Source: Pseudomonas sp. MWU15-20650 (GTDB lineage Bacteria > Pseudomonadota > Gammaproteobacteria > Pseudomonadales > Pseudomonadaceae). From it: DNA of 64,000 nt. The DNA lies in the NCBI RefSeq assembly GCF_023242475.1, contig NZ_JALJFG010000004.1, positions 124,001-188,000 on the forward strand. The letters are read 5' to 3'. The notes under the pieces were generated by a model. It did not search any database. It was not told the DNA's origin and saw only the letters and a program-made list of their open reading frames with translations. This document shows, one piece after another, positions 1 to 9,545 of this stretch. Position 1 is the first letter of the stretch. Each line of letters starts with the position of its first letter. The position numbers and the translations under genes are program-made.

Positions 1-660
1 GAAGTCGCTTTCCAGGATACGGCTGGCCAACACCTCGACGCCCGCCTCGCGCAACGCACGCTGGTAGCCCGCCAGACGCATCTGCGCCACGCGGGTATGC
101 CCCGGACCGCCGATGCAGGCGATGTCCCGATGCCCCAGCTCGACCAAGTGCCGGGTCGCCAGGTAGGCCCCTTCTTCGTGATCGATACGTACCAGGTCGA
201 CATCGATGCCATCCAGCGCCCGGTCGACAATCACCATGGGCGTTCGCACCGCACTCAAGCCAGCGGCAAGGCCGCTGTCGTCGCCACCGACCGATGTCAC
301 GATCAAGCCGTCGACGCGTTTCTCCAGCAACACTCGCAAATAGCTGCGCTGCTTTTCGGCGTTGTCATCGGAGTTACAGAGGATGACGCAGTAGCCGTTG
401 CGCTCACAATAATCCTCGATGCCGCGGGCCAGTTCGGCAAAATACGGGTTGAGGCTGTTAGGCACCAGCAGGCCGATAGTCGCCGTTGTCTTGGCCTTGA
501 GCGAGCGCGCTACGGCACTTGGTACATAGTCCAACTGCTTGATCGCAGCCTCGACCTTGATGCGTACCGGCTCACTGACCGGGCGCGTCTTGTTCACCAC
601 ATGGGACACCGTGGTGTAGGAAATCCCCGCAAGCGCTGCTACATCCTTGATCGTTGCCAT
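1..660 (-). CDS. rbsR: LacI-family regulator, RbsR type (partial, C-terminus beyond the window)
   Basis: Probable ribose-operon repressor. The reading frame from ATG 660 opens with a LacI-type helix-turn-helix (residues 1-50, with IKDVAALAGIS followed by TTVSHVVN), then the hinge and a periplasmic-binding-like effector domain (TIGLLVPNSLNPYF, DGLIVTSVGGDD). The gene starts 3 nt after the rbsC stop, so it is the fourth cistron of rbsBACR. It is cut by the left edge at about residue 220 of an expected 335. The palindrome CGCAAACGTTTGCG at 4332-4345 in front of rbsB is its likely operator. Family and operon position are clear; the ligand (ribose) is inferred from neighbours. Confidence 0.88.
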   Translation of the reverse strand, partial: MATIKDVAALAGISYTTVSHVVNKTRPVSEPVRIKVEAAIKQLDYVPSAVARSLKAKTTATIGLLVPNSLNPYFAELARGIEDYCERNGYCVILCNSDDNAEKQRSYLRVLLEKRVDGLIVTSVGGDDSGLAAGLSAVRTPMVIVDRALDGIDVDLVRIDHEEGAYLATRHLVELGHRDIACIGGPGHTRVAQMRLAGYQRALREAGVEVLASRILESDF

Positions 661-663
661 GGT

Positions 664-1641
664 TCAGCCCCGCCGACTGGCGCGCTGGCTGCGGTAAGTA
701 TCAAGGACGACGGCGATCACGATCACGGCACCGGTAATGATGCGCTTCGTGGGTTCCGTAGCACCAATCTGCGCCAGGCCCGCTGCCAATACCGAGATAA
801 TCAACACACCGAAGAACGTACTGATGACCGAGCCGCGCCCGCCCATCAGGCTCGTCCCCCCGATGACCACTGCGGCGATCACTTGCAGTTCCAGGCCCGA
901 ACCGGCATTCGGGTCCGCCGCTTCCAGGCGCGAGATCTGGAACAGCGCAGCCACGCCGGCCAGCAACCCCATCAGGCTGAACACCAGGATCTTGTAAGGC
1001 TTTGGATTGATACCGGCCAGGCGCACCGCCTCTTCGTTGGTGCCGATACCGATCAGGTAACGACCAAATACGGTACGCGTCAGCACCAATTGCGCCGCAA
1101 TGATCACCAGCAGTGCGATGATGAATGAGGGCGAAATACCGAAGGCCACCGGGTTGGACAGCCAGGCGAACGAGTCACCGATGTAAGCCGTGCGCGAGCC
1201 GGTCATCTGGTACGCCACACCTCGGGCCATCTCCAGCACGCCAAGGGACACGATGAATGACGGAATCCGCCAGGCCACAGTGATCGAGCCCGTGATGGTA
1301 CCCGCCAGCGCGGCGCAGCCCATGCCCAGCACGGCGGCCGGCAACACGCTCCAGCCCCAGCTCAGGATCGCCACGCTGACAGCCGACGCCGCCAAGGCCA
1401 GCACCGAGCCCACTGACAGGTCGATACCGCCGATGATCAGGATGAAGGTCATGCCCACCGCCAGCACCATCAGGTCCGGAATCTGGTTGGCCAAGGTGCT
1501 GAAGGTGTCATAGGACAGAAAGTGGTCGCTGAGCACCGAGAACAGCGCAATCATCGCCAACAAGGCACCCGCCAGCCCCAGGTAAGTGCCCAGGCCGTAG
1601 AAGTTGCCGCCAGCTTTGCTGGGGGAAGTGGTTGTTTTCAT
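664..1641 (-). CDS. rbsC: Ribose-type ABC transporter permease RbsC
   Basis: Inner-membrane permease of a sugar ABC importer, 325 aa, the usual size for RbsC/XylH-type permeases (BPD_transp_2 family). About nine hydrophobic segments are spread along the protein after a short cytoplasmic N-terminus. The conserved stretch GGIDLSVGSVLALAA near residue 70-85 and GGTSLMGGRGS near 260 are typical of this family. The ATG overlaps the rbsA stop by 4 nt (ATGA), so translation is probably coupled. It works with RbsA and RbsB; the substrate is inferred from family resemblance. Confidence 0.92.
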   Translation of the reverse strand: MKTTTSPSKAGGNFYGLGTYLGLAGALLAMIALFSVLSDHFLSYDTFSTLANQIPDLMVLAVGMTFILIIGGIDLSVGSVLALAASAVSVAILSWGWSVLPAAVLGMGCAALAGTITGSITVAWRIPSFIVSLGVLEMARGVAYQMTGSRTAYIGDSFAWLSNPVAFGISPSFIIALLVIIAAQLVLTRTVFGRYLIGIGTNEEAVRLAGINPKPYKILVFSLMGLLAGVAALFQISRLEAADPNAGSGLELQVIAAVVIGGTSLMGGRGSVISTFFGVLIISVLAAGLAQIGATEPTKRIITGAVIVIAVVLDTYRSQRASRRG

Positions 1642-3191
1642 GGGGTATTCCTAGGCGCTGCCTCGTTGAGCAGCGCATCACGTTTCTGATAGCCGGCAAA
1701 TGCGGCGGCGAGCAATTCGTCCTGGGTCCAGCTGTCGCGCTCAAAGGTCTCGATCAAGCGCCCGGCAGACAACACACCGATCCGGTCACAGATCAGCATC
1801 AGTTCACGCAGGTCACTGGACACCACTACCAGCGCTTTGCCCTGGCGGGTCAACTCGCCGAGCAAGGCATAAATGTCGAACTTGGCACCGACGTCAATGC
1901 CTCGGGTCGGCTCATCGAACAGCATTACCGAGCAATCGCGCTCCAGCCAGCGGCCAATCACCACTTTCTGCTGATTACCGCCCGACAATTGCGACACCAA
2001 TTGCGCCGGACTGGAACTGCGGATACGCATGGCATCGATCTGGCGCTTGGCCAAAGCGGTTTCATCACGGCTGTTGACGACGCCACCACCGGAAATTTCC
2101 GGCATGTTGCCCAGGGCGATATTGGCGCTGATGGACTGGGTCAACAGCAGGCCCTCACCCTTGCGGTCTTCGGTGATCAGGGCGATGCCATGACCCACGG
2201 CGTCCACGGGCGAGCGAATACTGACCACCTCTGCCTGCTCCCCCAGGGCCACGGTACCGCTGTCGGCCAGGTCGGCACCGAAGATCAGGCGGAGCAATTC
2301 GGTGCGCCCGGCACCGATCAGGCCGGAAATGCCATAGATCTCGCCGGCACGCACCTCAAAGGACACGTCGCGGACTTTGTCCGAGCGGCTCAGGCCCTTC
2401 ACCGTCAAGGCCGGACCACCGATCGTGCGCGGGCCCAGGTCGATGTGCTCGCCCAACTCGCGGCCCACCATCAAGGTGACCAGTTGCTCACTGTTGTAAT
2501 TGGCCATCGGCTCGACGCACACCAGCTTGCCGTCGCGCAATACCGCAATGCGCTGGGCAACACGGGCCAGCTCTTCCAAGCGATGAGAAATATAAATGAT
2601 CGCCACGCCCCTGGCCTGCAGGCGGGTGATTTGCTCAAACAGCATCTCGACTTCACGGGCGGTGAGCATGGCCGTGGGCTCGTCGAGGATCAGTACATGG
2701 CAGTCGCCGATCAGGTTACGGGCGATCTCGACCATTTGCTGGTGACCGATGCCCAGGCTGCCGACGAGCGTATCCGGATCGATCGCGTCAAGGCCGACTT
2801 GGGCCATGGCTTCAATCGCGGCTTTACGCAGCTGTTTACGGCTGATCCAGCCGCAGTGGCTGGGCAGGTTATCCAGGAACAGGTTTTCAGCCACCGTCAA
2901 TGTCGGCAACAGGTTGAGTTCCTGCATGACCATGCGCACGCCCAATGTTTCAGCCTGGGTGCGACTGCCGGGACGGTAATCCTGACCATTGAATTGCATG
3001 TGCCCGGTGGTCGGCGTGACCAGCCCGCCGATGATCTTCGACAAGGTACTTTTGCCTGCGCCGTTCTCACCGGTCAGCGCCAGCACTTCCCCGCGATTGA
3101 GCGTCAGGGTGATGTCGGACAGAACCGGTTGGGCATAGGTCTTGCCGATACCGCTGACCGAGAGGACAGCGTTCGGGGCGGAAGATGACAT
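1638..3191 (-). CDS. rbsA: Ribose-type ABC transporter ATPase RbsA (tandem ABC domains)
   Basis: Cytoplasmic ATPase with two fused ABC modules, 517 aa, normal for RbsA/MglA/AraG. The first module has Walker A GENGAGKST and Walker B LILDEPTA. The second has a degenerate Walker A (GLIGAGRTE), the signature LSGGNQQK and Walker B VMLFDEPTRG; one weakened site is characteristic of this subfamily. It lies 57 nt after rbsB and overlaps rbsC by 4 nt. Family assignment is firm; ribose specificity comes from the operon. Confidence 0.93.
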   Translation of the reverse strand: MSSSAPNAVLSVSGIGKTYAQPVLSDITLTLNRGEVLALTGENGAGKSTLSKIIGGLVTPTTGHMQFNGQDYRPGSRTQAETLGVRMVMQELNLLPTLTVAENLFLDNLPSHCGWISRKQLRKAAIEAMAQVGLDAIDPDTLVGSLGIGHQQMVEIARNLIGDCHVLILDEPTAMLTAREVEMLFEQITRLQARGVAIIYISHRLEELARVAQRIAVLRDGKLVCVEPMANYNSEQLVTLMVGRELGEHIDLGPRTIGGPALTVKGLSRSDKVRDVSFEVRAGEIYGISGLIGAGRTELLRLIFGADLADSGTVALGEQAEVVSIRSPVDAVGHGIALITEDRKGEGLLLTQSISANIALGNMPEISGGGVVNSRDETALAKRQIDAMRIRSSSPAQLVSQLSGGNQQKVVIGRWLERDCSVMLFDEPTRGIDVGAKFDIYALLGELTRQGKALVVVSSDLRELMLICDRIGVLSAGRLIETFERDSWTQDELLAAAFAGYQKRDALLNEAAPRNTP

Positions 3192-3248
3192 AGGAAAATC
3201 TCCAGGCGCCCGCTCAGGACAAGCGGGCGCTGTTGGGTGCTACCAGGA

Positions 3249-4208
3249 TTACTGCTTGAGGACGAGTTCGACCGGGGTTTCGATCACACCATCTTTGGCA
3301 TCGACTTTCTCACCCTTGACCAGCTTGAGCGCATTCTGGATGCCGAACACGGCTTGCTGGGCGGCCGCCTGGTCGGCAGTCGCGAGGACGCGCCCGTCCT
3401 GCAGCATCGGCTTGATGGCTTCGATGTTGTCGTAGCCTACGACCAGCACCTTGCCGGCCTTGCCCGCTGCACGCACGGCAGAGACGGCGCCCAGGGCCAT
3501 GTTGTCGTTACCCGCCAACAGAGCCTTGAGGTCTGGGTATTCGCTCAGCATGGCGGAAGCCACTTTGCGGCCTTCGTCAATTTCCCAGTTGCCCGACTGA
3601 GTGGAGACGATCTTCAGGCCGGCAGCGTCCATCGCATCCTTGAAGCCAGCCGTGCGCTGCTGGGCATTGGTCGTGGTCGGTACACCTTCAATGATGCCGA
3701 CCTTGTCACCCGAGGCGAGTTGCTTGGCCAGGTAGTCGCCCACGAGCTTGGCGCCTTTGCGGTTGTCCGGGCCTACGAAAGGGATATCGAGGTTTTTGCT
3801 TTTCAGAACACCTGGGTCCAGGCGATTGTCGATGTTGACGATCTTGATACCGGCTTTAGAGGCATCCTCCAGCACTTTTACCAGGGCCTTGGAGTCAGCG
3901 GGCGCGATAACAATGGCATTCACCTTGGACAGGATCATCTGCTTGACGATATCAATCTGCGCGCTGGTATCGGTTTCGTTCTTGATCCCGTTGGTGATCA
4001 TGTCGAAGTCGGCGGCGTGGTCTTTCTGGTACTGCTTGGCGCCGTCCTGCATGGTGACGAAGAATTCATTGGCGAGGGATTTCATCACCAGGCCGACCTT
4101 GGGTTTGGCGGCGGTGTCATCGGCAAATGCAGAAGAGAGAGGCAAAGCGGCGGATGCGGCAGCAAGCACAGCGACAGCAAGAAGACGTCCAGCAAATGGC
4201 AGCTTCAT
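3249..4208 (-). CDS. rbsB: Ribose-type periplasmic sugar-binding protein RbsB
   Basis: Periplasmic ligand-binding component, 319 aa. A signal peptide is visible: positively charged MKLPFAGR, then a hydrophobic stretch ending at SSAFA, with mature DDTAAKPKVG. The rest is a type I periplasmic binding fold: KVGLVMKSLANEFF at the start of lobe 1, AIVIAPADSKALV, and the hinge/ligand region around NIDNRLD. It is the first gene of rbsBACR and is preceded by a promoter and operator at 4332-4382. The ligand could be ribose or another pentose; RbsB is the closest match I recognise. Confidence 0.9.
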   Translation of the reverse strand: MKLPFAGRLLAVAVLAAASAALPLSSAFADDTAAKPKVGLVMKSLANEFFVTMQDGAKQYQKDHAADFDMITNGIKNETDTSAQIDIVKQMILSKVNAIVIAPADSKALVKVLEDASKAGIKIVNIDNRLDPGVLKSKNLDIPFVGPDNRKGAKLVGDYLAKQLASGDKVGIIEGVPTTTNAQQRTAGFKDAMDAAGLKIVSTQSGNWEIDEGRKVASAMLSEYPDLKALLAGNDNMALGAVSAVRAAGKAGKVLVVGYDNIEAIKPMLQDGRVLATADQAAAQQAVFGIQNALKLVKGEKVDAKDGVIETPVELVLKQ

Positions 4209-4233
4209 GGGTTCACTCCGATCTTATGATTAT

Positions 4234-4250
4234 TGTGAGCAACGCTTACA
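4234..4250. promoter_or_regulatory. Imperfect inverted repeat in the rbsB leader
   Basis: TGTGAGCAACGCTTACA reads as TGTnAGC-N3-GCTnACA, a 17-bp imperfect dyad 26 nt before the rbsB ATG. It could be a second, weaker repressor site or a leader hairpin; it differs from the main operator. Confidence 0.3.
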
Positions 4251-4331
4251 CCGAAGAATACTTCGGCGGCCCTCCCAACCGGGTGGCTGATGCGAGTGTC
4301 ACGATACGCCAGGAGCGCCCGTGAAACATCT

Positions 4332-4345
4332 CGCAAACGTTTGCG
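4332..4345. promoter_or_regulatory. LacI-family operator in front of rbsB
   Basis: Perfect 14-bp palindrome CGCAAACGTTTGCG with the central CG typical of LacI/GalR-family operators. It sits just downstream of the predicted -10 of the rbsB promoter, covering the likely transcription start, which would let RbsR block initiation. Confidence 0.75.
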
Positions 4346-4353
4346 TTGATCAA

Positions 4354-4382
4354 ACTATGAGAACCTTGTCGAGATTTGTCAA
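4354..4382 (-). promoter_or_regulatory. Sigma-70 promoter of rbsBACR
   Basis: On the minus strand: -35 TTGACA (perfect, 4377-4382), 17-nt spacer, -10 CATAGT (4354-4359, four of six). Start expected near 4347, inside the operator 4332-4345. Confidence 0.6.
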
Positions 4383-4544
4383 CGAGAGAAAACAGCCTTT
4401 CATCCAAGCCCTCTGGCCTTAGCGCTCACGCCATTGCCGCTGATGGGATTAAACATCGCCCTCGCCCGCACGTTCTATAAAACGACAGGCTGCGGCATCC
4501 ATACCCCATGCCGCACATTGACCCTGGAAGATTCCGTCATGTTT

Positions 4545-4590
4545 TTCGGACAACCGAACGCGATAACACCTTACCGTTCGGAAAGCCGGA
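4545..4590 (+). promoter_or_regulatory. Two tandem AauR-like activator boxes upstream of ansB
   Basis: Box 1 at 4545-4558 is TTCGG-ACAA-CCGAA, an exact match to the TTCGG-N4-CCGAA inverted repeat known for AauR, the sigma-54 response regulator of acidic amino acid use in P. putida. Box 2 at 4577-4590 is TTCGG-AAAG-CCGGA, one mismatch. The centres are 32 bp apart, about three helical turns, and lie roughly 110-150 bp upstream of the expected start, as enhancer sites do. Confidence 0.7.
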
Positions 4591-4636
4591 CAGCCGCTCG
4601 CACCACCCCTCCAACAAATCAAAATAAGTTGTTTTA

Positions 4637-4649
4637 AATCAATAGGTTA
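4637..4649 (+). promoter_or_regulatory. IHF-binding site between activator boxes and -24/-12 promoter
   Basis: AATCAA-TAGG-TTA is a full match to the IHF consensus WATCAA-N4-TTR within an AT-rich stretch (4620-4658). The position between activator boxes and the sigma-54 promoter is where IHF bends DNA in such promoters. Confidence 0.6.
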
Positions 4650-4675
4650 TTTTATATCGACAGCAACAATCAGCC

Positions 4676-4691
4676 TGGTACAAATCCTGCT
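4676..4691 (+). promoter_or_regulatory. Sigma-54 (-24/-12) promoter of ansB
   Basis: TGGTAC-N5-CTGCT carries the invariant GG (4677-4678) and GC (4689-4690) exactly 10 nt apart, the diagnostic sigma-54 spacing. Start expected near 4702, leaving a leader of about 78 nt. Confidence 0.7.
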
Positions 4692-4740
4692 CTTTCTCAG
4701 CACCTCGAGGCGTTAAGACCTGCCCGAGTGTTCTGGATAA

Positions 4741-5868
<1,128 letters not shown>

Positions 5869-5887
5869 TTCCTGATAACACCGCGGT

Positions 5888-5915
5888 AGTAGAGGCAGAC
5901 TCGTCTGCCTCTACT
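5888..5915 (+). terminator. Hairpin after ansB
   Basis: Perfect 12-bp stem (AGTAGAGGCAGA paired with its complement) and a CTCG tetraloop, 20 nt after the ansB stop. No strong T-run follows, so termination may be weak. A short tandem repeat (GTAGCGCTC twice) follows at 5921-5940. Confidence 0.55.
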
Positions 5916-6013
5916 CACTCGTAGCGCTCGTAGCGCTCGTAATAAAAGCCGCCGCCCAACCAAAACCACTGCTAGACGCATCAGGATTGAAAGAGCGGCG
6001 CCAGCCACACCGG

Positions 6014-6532
6014 CTAGTGAAGCAAGTAGTAGTCTTTAGGGTCAGTCAGATCCTGGTTGAATCCACCCTCGATCACGATGGACACCAGATTCACCGCGAT
6101 AATTGCTACAAACAACACCGCAATGCCTTTACTAACAGCCGGTGTCCGCGAGGCTGAGCGGCCTTCCGGCAACAGCATCAACCCCGCGATATACACAATG
6201 AATGCCACTGAGGCAATCGCACTCCAGGTATACATGTGAATACCGAACACCGTTTCTGCATAACCCGGGTCTCCAGGTACGATATGCAACAACATATGCC
6301 GAAGTGAGACACCACCTGCGAGCAGCGCGCCAATAATAGCGCAACTATAATGTACATTCTTGACACCCAACTGCACATTAAACAGAAAACCCAGGCCCAG
6401 AGTAATCAGGCCTGCGCGAATCAAGTTGCACAACGTGCACGGCAGACTATGGAGCGCAAACTGGTAGAAAAACGCAACCAGCAGGACACCACATACCCCC
6501 AGCAAACCCAACGCATTCAAATGCCTACTCAT
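6014..6532 (-). CDS. DsbB-like membrane protein lacking the second cysteine pair
   Basis: 172-aa inner-membrane protein resembling the DsbB family, which passes electrons from DsbA to quinones. Four to five hydrophobic segments are visible. The first periplasmic CxxC is present (LPCTLC, C32 and C35). The second loop (MLLHIVPGDPGYAETVFGIH) has none of the cysteines that form the second redox pair in classical DsbB. It therefore belongs to the shorter DsbB-like group and may not be a standard DsbA oxidase. It lies 18 nt after a 51-aa membrane protein (6551-6706), with which it forms an operon. RBS GAGG precedes the ATG. Confidence 0.75.
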   Translation of the reverse strand: MSRHLNALGLLGVCGVLLVAFFYQFALHSLPCTLCNLIRAGLITLGLGFLFNVQLGVKNVHYSCAIIGALLAGGVSLRHMLLHIVPGDPGYAETVFGIHMYTWSAIASVAFIVYIAGLMLLPEGRSASRTPAVSKGIAVLFVAIIAVNLVSIVIEGGFNQDLTDPKDYYLLH

Positions 6533-6550
6533 TATTGCACCTCATCATTA

Positions 6551-6706
6551 TTAGAATGACGCATTCATCACATCAGTTGCGTTGTGCACAAAGAGCACCA
6601 GCATGACAATGACAAGTACGACGAACAGGCTATAGCTGAGCTTTTCACGTCCAAACATCGCAGCCAGGGCTGCACCAAGCGCTATAAAGAAAGGGGTAAA
6701 TAGCAT
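6551..6706 (-). CDS. 51-aa membrane protein, DUF5993-like, cotranscribed with the DsbB-like gene
   Basis: Small open frame from ATG 6706 to TAA 6551 with a strong RBS (GAGGAAATAAC then ATG). The peptide has two hydrophobic segments, about residues 2-17 (LFTPFFIALGAALAAMF) and 25-40 (YSLFVVLVIVMLVLFV), joined by a short GREK turn. Small two-TM proteins of this type (DUF5993) are known next to DsbB-like genes in proteobacteria; that name is from memory. Function unknown; it may be an accessory subunit of the neighbouring thiol-redox protein. Confidence 0.62.
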   Translation of the reverse strand: MLFTPFFIALGAALAAMFGREKLSYSLFVVLVIVMLVLFVHNATDVMNASF

Positions 6707-7248
6707 GTTATTTCCTCAACGGGTGTACCCGTTTGTGCACAGGTACTGTTTTTAATCTTCGATCAAACACCGGCCTCACGCCAACTCAAGATCACTGCCA
6801 GAGGTCTGCGTCTTACAGAGACAAGTACTCGATGTTTTATAAGTTTGGCCGGTGACGGGCTGTCGCGATTCACGCGGGTTAGCATTTCAACTCACACCCG
6901 TCCCGCTCAGTGTATCGATATCACCAGAGCGCACGAGCAAAGCCCAGAACAAATCATGATTGCCTTAATTACGACTGCAGCCGCACTATTGCGCGCCCCT
7001 ATGGTTTCCTGAAGGAACCACCACTGCAACCCTGATAAACAAGTTATCTCTTTCGATATTATTTGGCCGTCGATGACCCAGGCAAGAGAATATTCATGAA
7101 ATAAATGACATGTCCAGAATTGCCATTCGCCCCAGTCAATGGCGAATACCTACAGTTTTAATATTAACAATATCTTCATGCCCTGGAGGGACACTGCGCG
7201 AACTTCAATCAAAAGACCTACCTGAACCGGAGCGTCAGCGGCAACCGG
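6707..7248. other. Non-coding stretch between the DUF5993 and AraC genes
   Basis: No convincing gene on either strand. A 7+2+7 inverted repeat (AACGGGT-GT-ACCCGTT, 6718-6733) lies just upstream of the DUF5993 RBS and could be an operator or leader hairpin. From about 7030 to 7170 the sequence is clearly AT-richer than the surroundings. Confidence 0.4.
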
Positions 7249-8028
7249 TCAAAATCCCCCACCTCTCTTGAGGTAGTTGCGTGGCGTGGTGCCGGTCAGG
7301 CTCTTGAAGAACGCGATCAATACGCTGTCGTTACAGAAGCCCAACTCAAACGCGCAGTAATCAAGGCTATGACCGGTGGCAAGCAGCTCAATGCAACGCA
7401 GCAGTCGCCATTGCTGCCGCCATTGCTGATACCCCATCCCCGTCTCACGCAAGAAGATACGGCTGATGGTCTTCCCGCTTGCCCCCACTCGAGTTACCAA
7501 TGTCTGCAAATTGGGGGGTAAGTGTTCAAGTTGCGTCAACAAAGGCGCAAGGCGTTTATCTTGAGGCAGGGGTAAAACAATAGGCTGCTTCGGCGCATCG
7601 GCAACCTCAAGCAGGCATAACGCCAACAAATAGGCATATTTACCCTGGCTCCAGTCGGTGTCATACGGTGCCTCAGTCATGCTTTCCAGCACCGCGCGCA
7701 ATAACGGGCTGACCTCGATCACTCGCACTTCATTACCCAGAGGTACAGACAGTGCATGGTTAAAATACACCGAGCGATATTCTGCTGTTTGTATGACAGC
7801 ACGGTGCCTAACCCCTGCGGGTATCCACGCAGCGCGCATGGGTGGCAGCAGACACAGCTGGTTTTGCATCGTAATTCGGGCGCTGCCTTGCTGGGTGAAC
7901 ATCAGCTGTCCCCGGTGATGTTGATGCATGCCGGAGTCGTGGTAACGATGCGTGATGCTAAGGCCAATGACGGGCGCATCATCGAAGCTGTCGGGATCGA
8001 AACCACTATTAGGTTTGACTTGAGCCAT
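7249..8028 (-). CDS. AraC-family transcriptional regulator (cupin plus AraC HTH), NimR-like arrangement
   Basis: About 259 aa. An N-terminal cupin-like sensor domain (IGLSITHRYHDSGMHQHHRGQL, with the His-rich metal/ligand strand) is followed by two C-terminal helix-turn-helix motifs (SGKTISRIFLRETG and LDYCAFELGFCNDS, ending TPRNYLK). I chose ATG 8028 (MAQVKPNS) because it leaves a promoter-sized gap to the divergent MFS gene; an in-frame GTG at 8103 lacks an RBS. Divergence from a drug-type efflux gene suggests local control of that pump, as with NimR/NimT. Confidence 0.82.
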   Translation of the reverse strand: MAQVKPNSGFDPDSFDDAPVIGLSITHRYHDSGMHQHHRGQLMFTQQGSARITMQNQLCLLPPMRAAWIPAGVRHRAVIQTAEYRSVYFNHALSVPLGNEVRVIEVSPLLRAVLESMTEAPYDTDWSQGKYAYLLALCLLEVADAPKQPIVLPLPQDKRLAPLLTQLEHLPPNLQTLVTRVGASGKTISRIFLRETGMGYQQWRQQWRLLRCIELLATGHSLDYCAFELGFCNDSVLIAFFKSLTGTTPRNYLKRGGGF

Positions 8029-8126
8029 GACTTGTCCGATTTCGAGGGTTATCTGTCGATTACCAGATAATACGCCAACGTCAGCGCATTTAGAATGCGC
8101 CACGTTTTTCGATCGAGTGCATGTAG

Positions 8127-9263
8127 ATGAATTCCCGAAGCTTTCTTGTGCTGACCATCACGTTGATGATGTTCCCTCAAATCGCCCAGACGCTCTATAG
8201 CCCTGCGCTGGCGGATATCGAGCAGGTATTCAGTATCGGGTCGCAAGCCGCATCCCAATTGCTCTCAGTGTTTTTTATCGGCTTTGCCTTTGGCGTCGTG
8301 GTCTGGGGCCGGATCAGCGACTGCCTGGGGCGACGGACCGCCATGCTCGCGGGCTTAGCGTTTTATATACTCGGCGCCATGCTTGCGTTGTTTGCTAAAA
8401 GCTTTGAGGCGCTGATCGCCGCTCAAGCGTTGGCGGCGTTTGGTGCAGCAGTCGGCTCGGTAGTGACTCAAACACTGCTGCGCGACCGCTACCGTGGCAC
8501 CGAATTGGCGCATGTCTATTCCATCGCGGGTATCGCCCTGGCGACGAGCCCGGCAATTGGTCTGTTTACTGGATCCAGCCTGGTGCAACTTCAGGGCTAT
8601 CGGGGTGTGCTGATCTGTTTGTTGGTATTGTCGTTGGCGTTATTCGCCTGGTGCCTTGTGCAACTGCCGGAAACTCGTCCGCAGACAACGCGTCCAGCGT
8701 CACTATGGGCCACATTGCGTCAAATGCTTAAGGACCTCGAAATATGGCGATCTGCCGCATTGGTCGCGGTATTCAACGTTGCACTGTTCAGCTACTACAG
8801 CGTGGGGCCTTTCCTCTTTGATGACCTGGGAATGTCCGCCGAATCCTTTGGCTACAGCGGCGTGCTGCTGGCGCTGGGGTCAGCCTTGGGAGCGTGGTTG
8901 AACCGACGGTTGCTCAAGCGCGGCATAGGCAGCTCTAGCCTGGTAGAAATAGCCATTGGCTTGATGTTCCTCGGCGCATTTCTTATGTTGTTACTGCAAG
9001 GCAGCCGGCTGTTCGTATTGCCGATGCTACTGGTGGTCCTGGCGTTCGGAATGGCGATCCCCAATATATTGGGATCGGCACTGGTGAAGTATCAGGACCG
9101 CCTTGGCACCGCAGGGGCATTGTTTGGTTTCTTGTATTACTTGATGATCGGCGGCGCAATGACGGCGGTGGCATGGGCGCAGGAACTGGGCTGGACCATC
9201 ATGATCTGTAGCCTGGTGGCATTTCTTTCAAATGGCGAGAGAAATAAAGCACACGCCAGCTGA
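8127..9263 (+). CDS. MFS efflux transporter, Bcr/CflA type
   Basis: 378-aa major facilitator protein, most like Bcr/CflA drug transporters. The N-terminus has LYSPALADIEQVF and the conserved loop 2-3 motif GRISDCLGRR (residues about 60-70). Eleven or so hydrophobic segments are visible. The C-terminus ends abruptly (LVAFLSNGERNKAHAS) instead of with a full last helix, and a phage lysis relic begins about 20 nt later, so the 3' end may have been replaced by an insertion or deletion. The divergent AraC gene is the likely regulator. Confidence 0.82.
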   Translation: MNSRSFLVLTITLMMFPQIAQTLYSPALADIEQVFSIGSQAASQLLSVFFIGFAFGVVVWGRISDCLGRRTAMLAGLAFYILGAMLALFAKSFEALIAAQALAAFGAAVGSVVTQTLLRDRYRGTELAHVYSIAGIALATSPAIGLFTGSSLVQLQGYRGVLICLLVLSLALFAWCLVQLPETRPQTTRPASLWATLRQMLKDLEIWRSAALVAVFNVALFSYYSVGPFLFDDLGMSAESFGYSGVLLALGSALGAWLNRRLLKRGIGSSSLVEIAIGLMFLGAFLMLLLQGSRLFVLPMLLVVLAFGMAIPNILGSALVKYQDRLGTAGALFGFLYYLMIGGAMTAVAWAQELGWTIMICSLVAFLSNGERNKAHAS

Positions 9264-9284
9264 TCAAGCGCCTGTATCAGGTGA

Positions 9285-9545
9285 GAGATCTACAAGGCAC
9301 GGATGTGTTTGCTCGACGTCTCGCCAATGTCGCAGGACCGTTATGCGCTGCGGCAACTGCACGCATGCGGCGAGCTGCAATGCATCGATCCGGGCAGGTT
9401 CGAACAGGCTGTTTCAAAGTGCTCGAACCTGTGGGCCAGTCTTCCGGGCACCGGTTACGGCCAGCCCGAACACCCGATTGAAGACTTGCTTGCCGTCTTT
9501 CGGGCGGCGGGCGCAACGGTGATGCCCTGGTGCCCCTGTCCTTGA
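9285..9545 (+). pseudogene. 5'-truncated phage endolysin (lambda R / GH104-like) relic
   Basis: This frame has no proper start but carries the C-terminal half of a lambda R-type lytic transglycosylase: SPMSQDRYALRQLHACG, then SKCSNLWASLPGTGYGQP, then LLAVFRAAGATV. From memory the lambda R endolysin has SPKSQDAVALQQI, then DRCSNIWASLPGAGYGQ and IAKFKEAGGTV at matching spacings. The N-terminal catalytic half is missing; an in-frame TGA lies at 9282-9284. It is therefore a remnant of a prophage or tailocin lysis cassette. Confidence 0.7.

Noticed and set aside
97..1128. Long plus-strand open frame
   Set aside because: Antisense to rbsR and rbsC with no RBS or protein-like motif; a GC-bias shadow.
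1632..3188. Long plus-strand open frame opposite rbsA
   Set aside because: Mirror frame of rbsA; no domain features.
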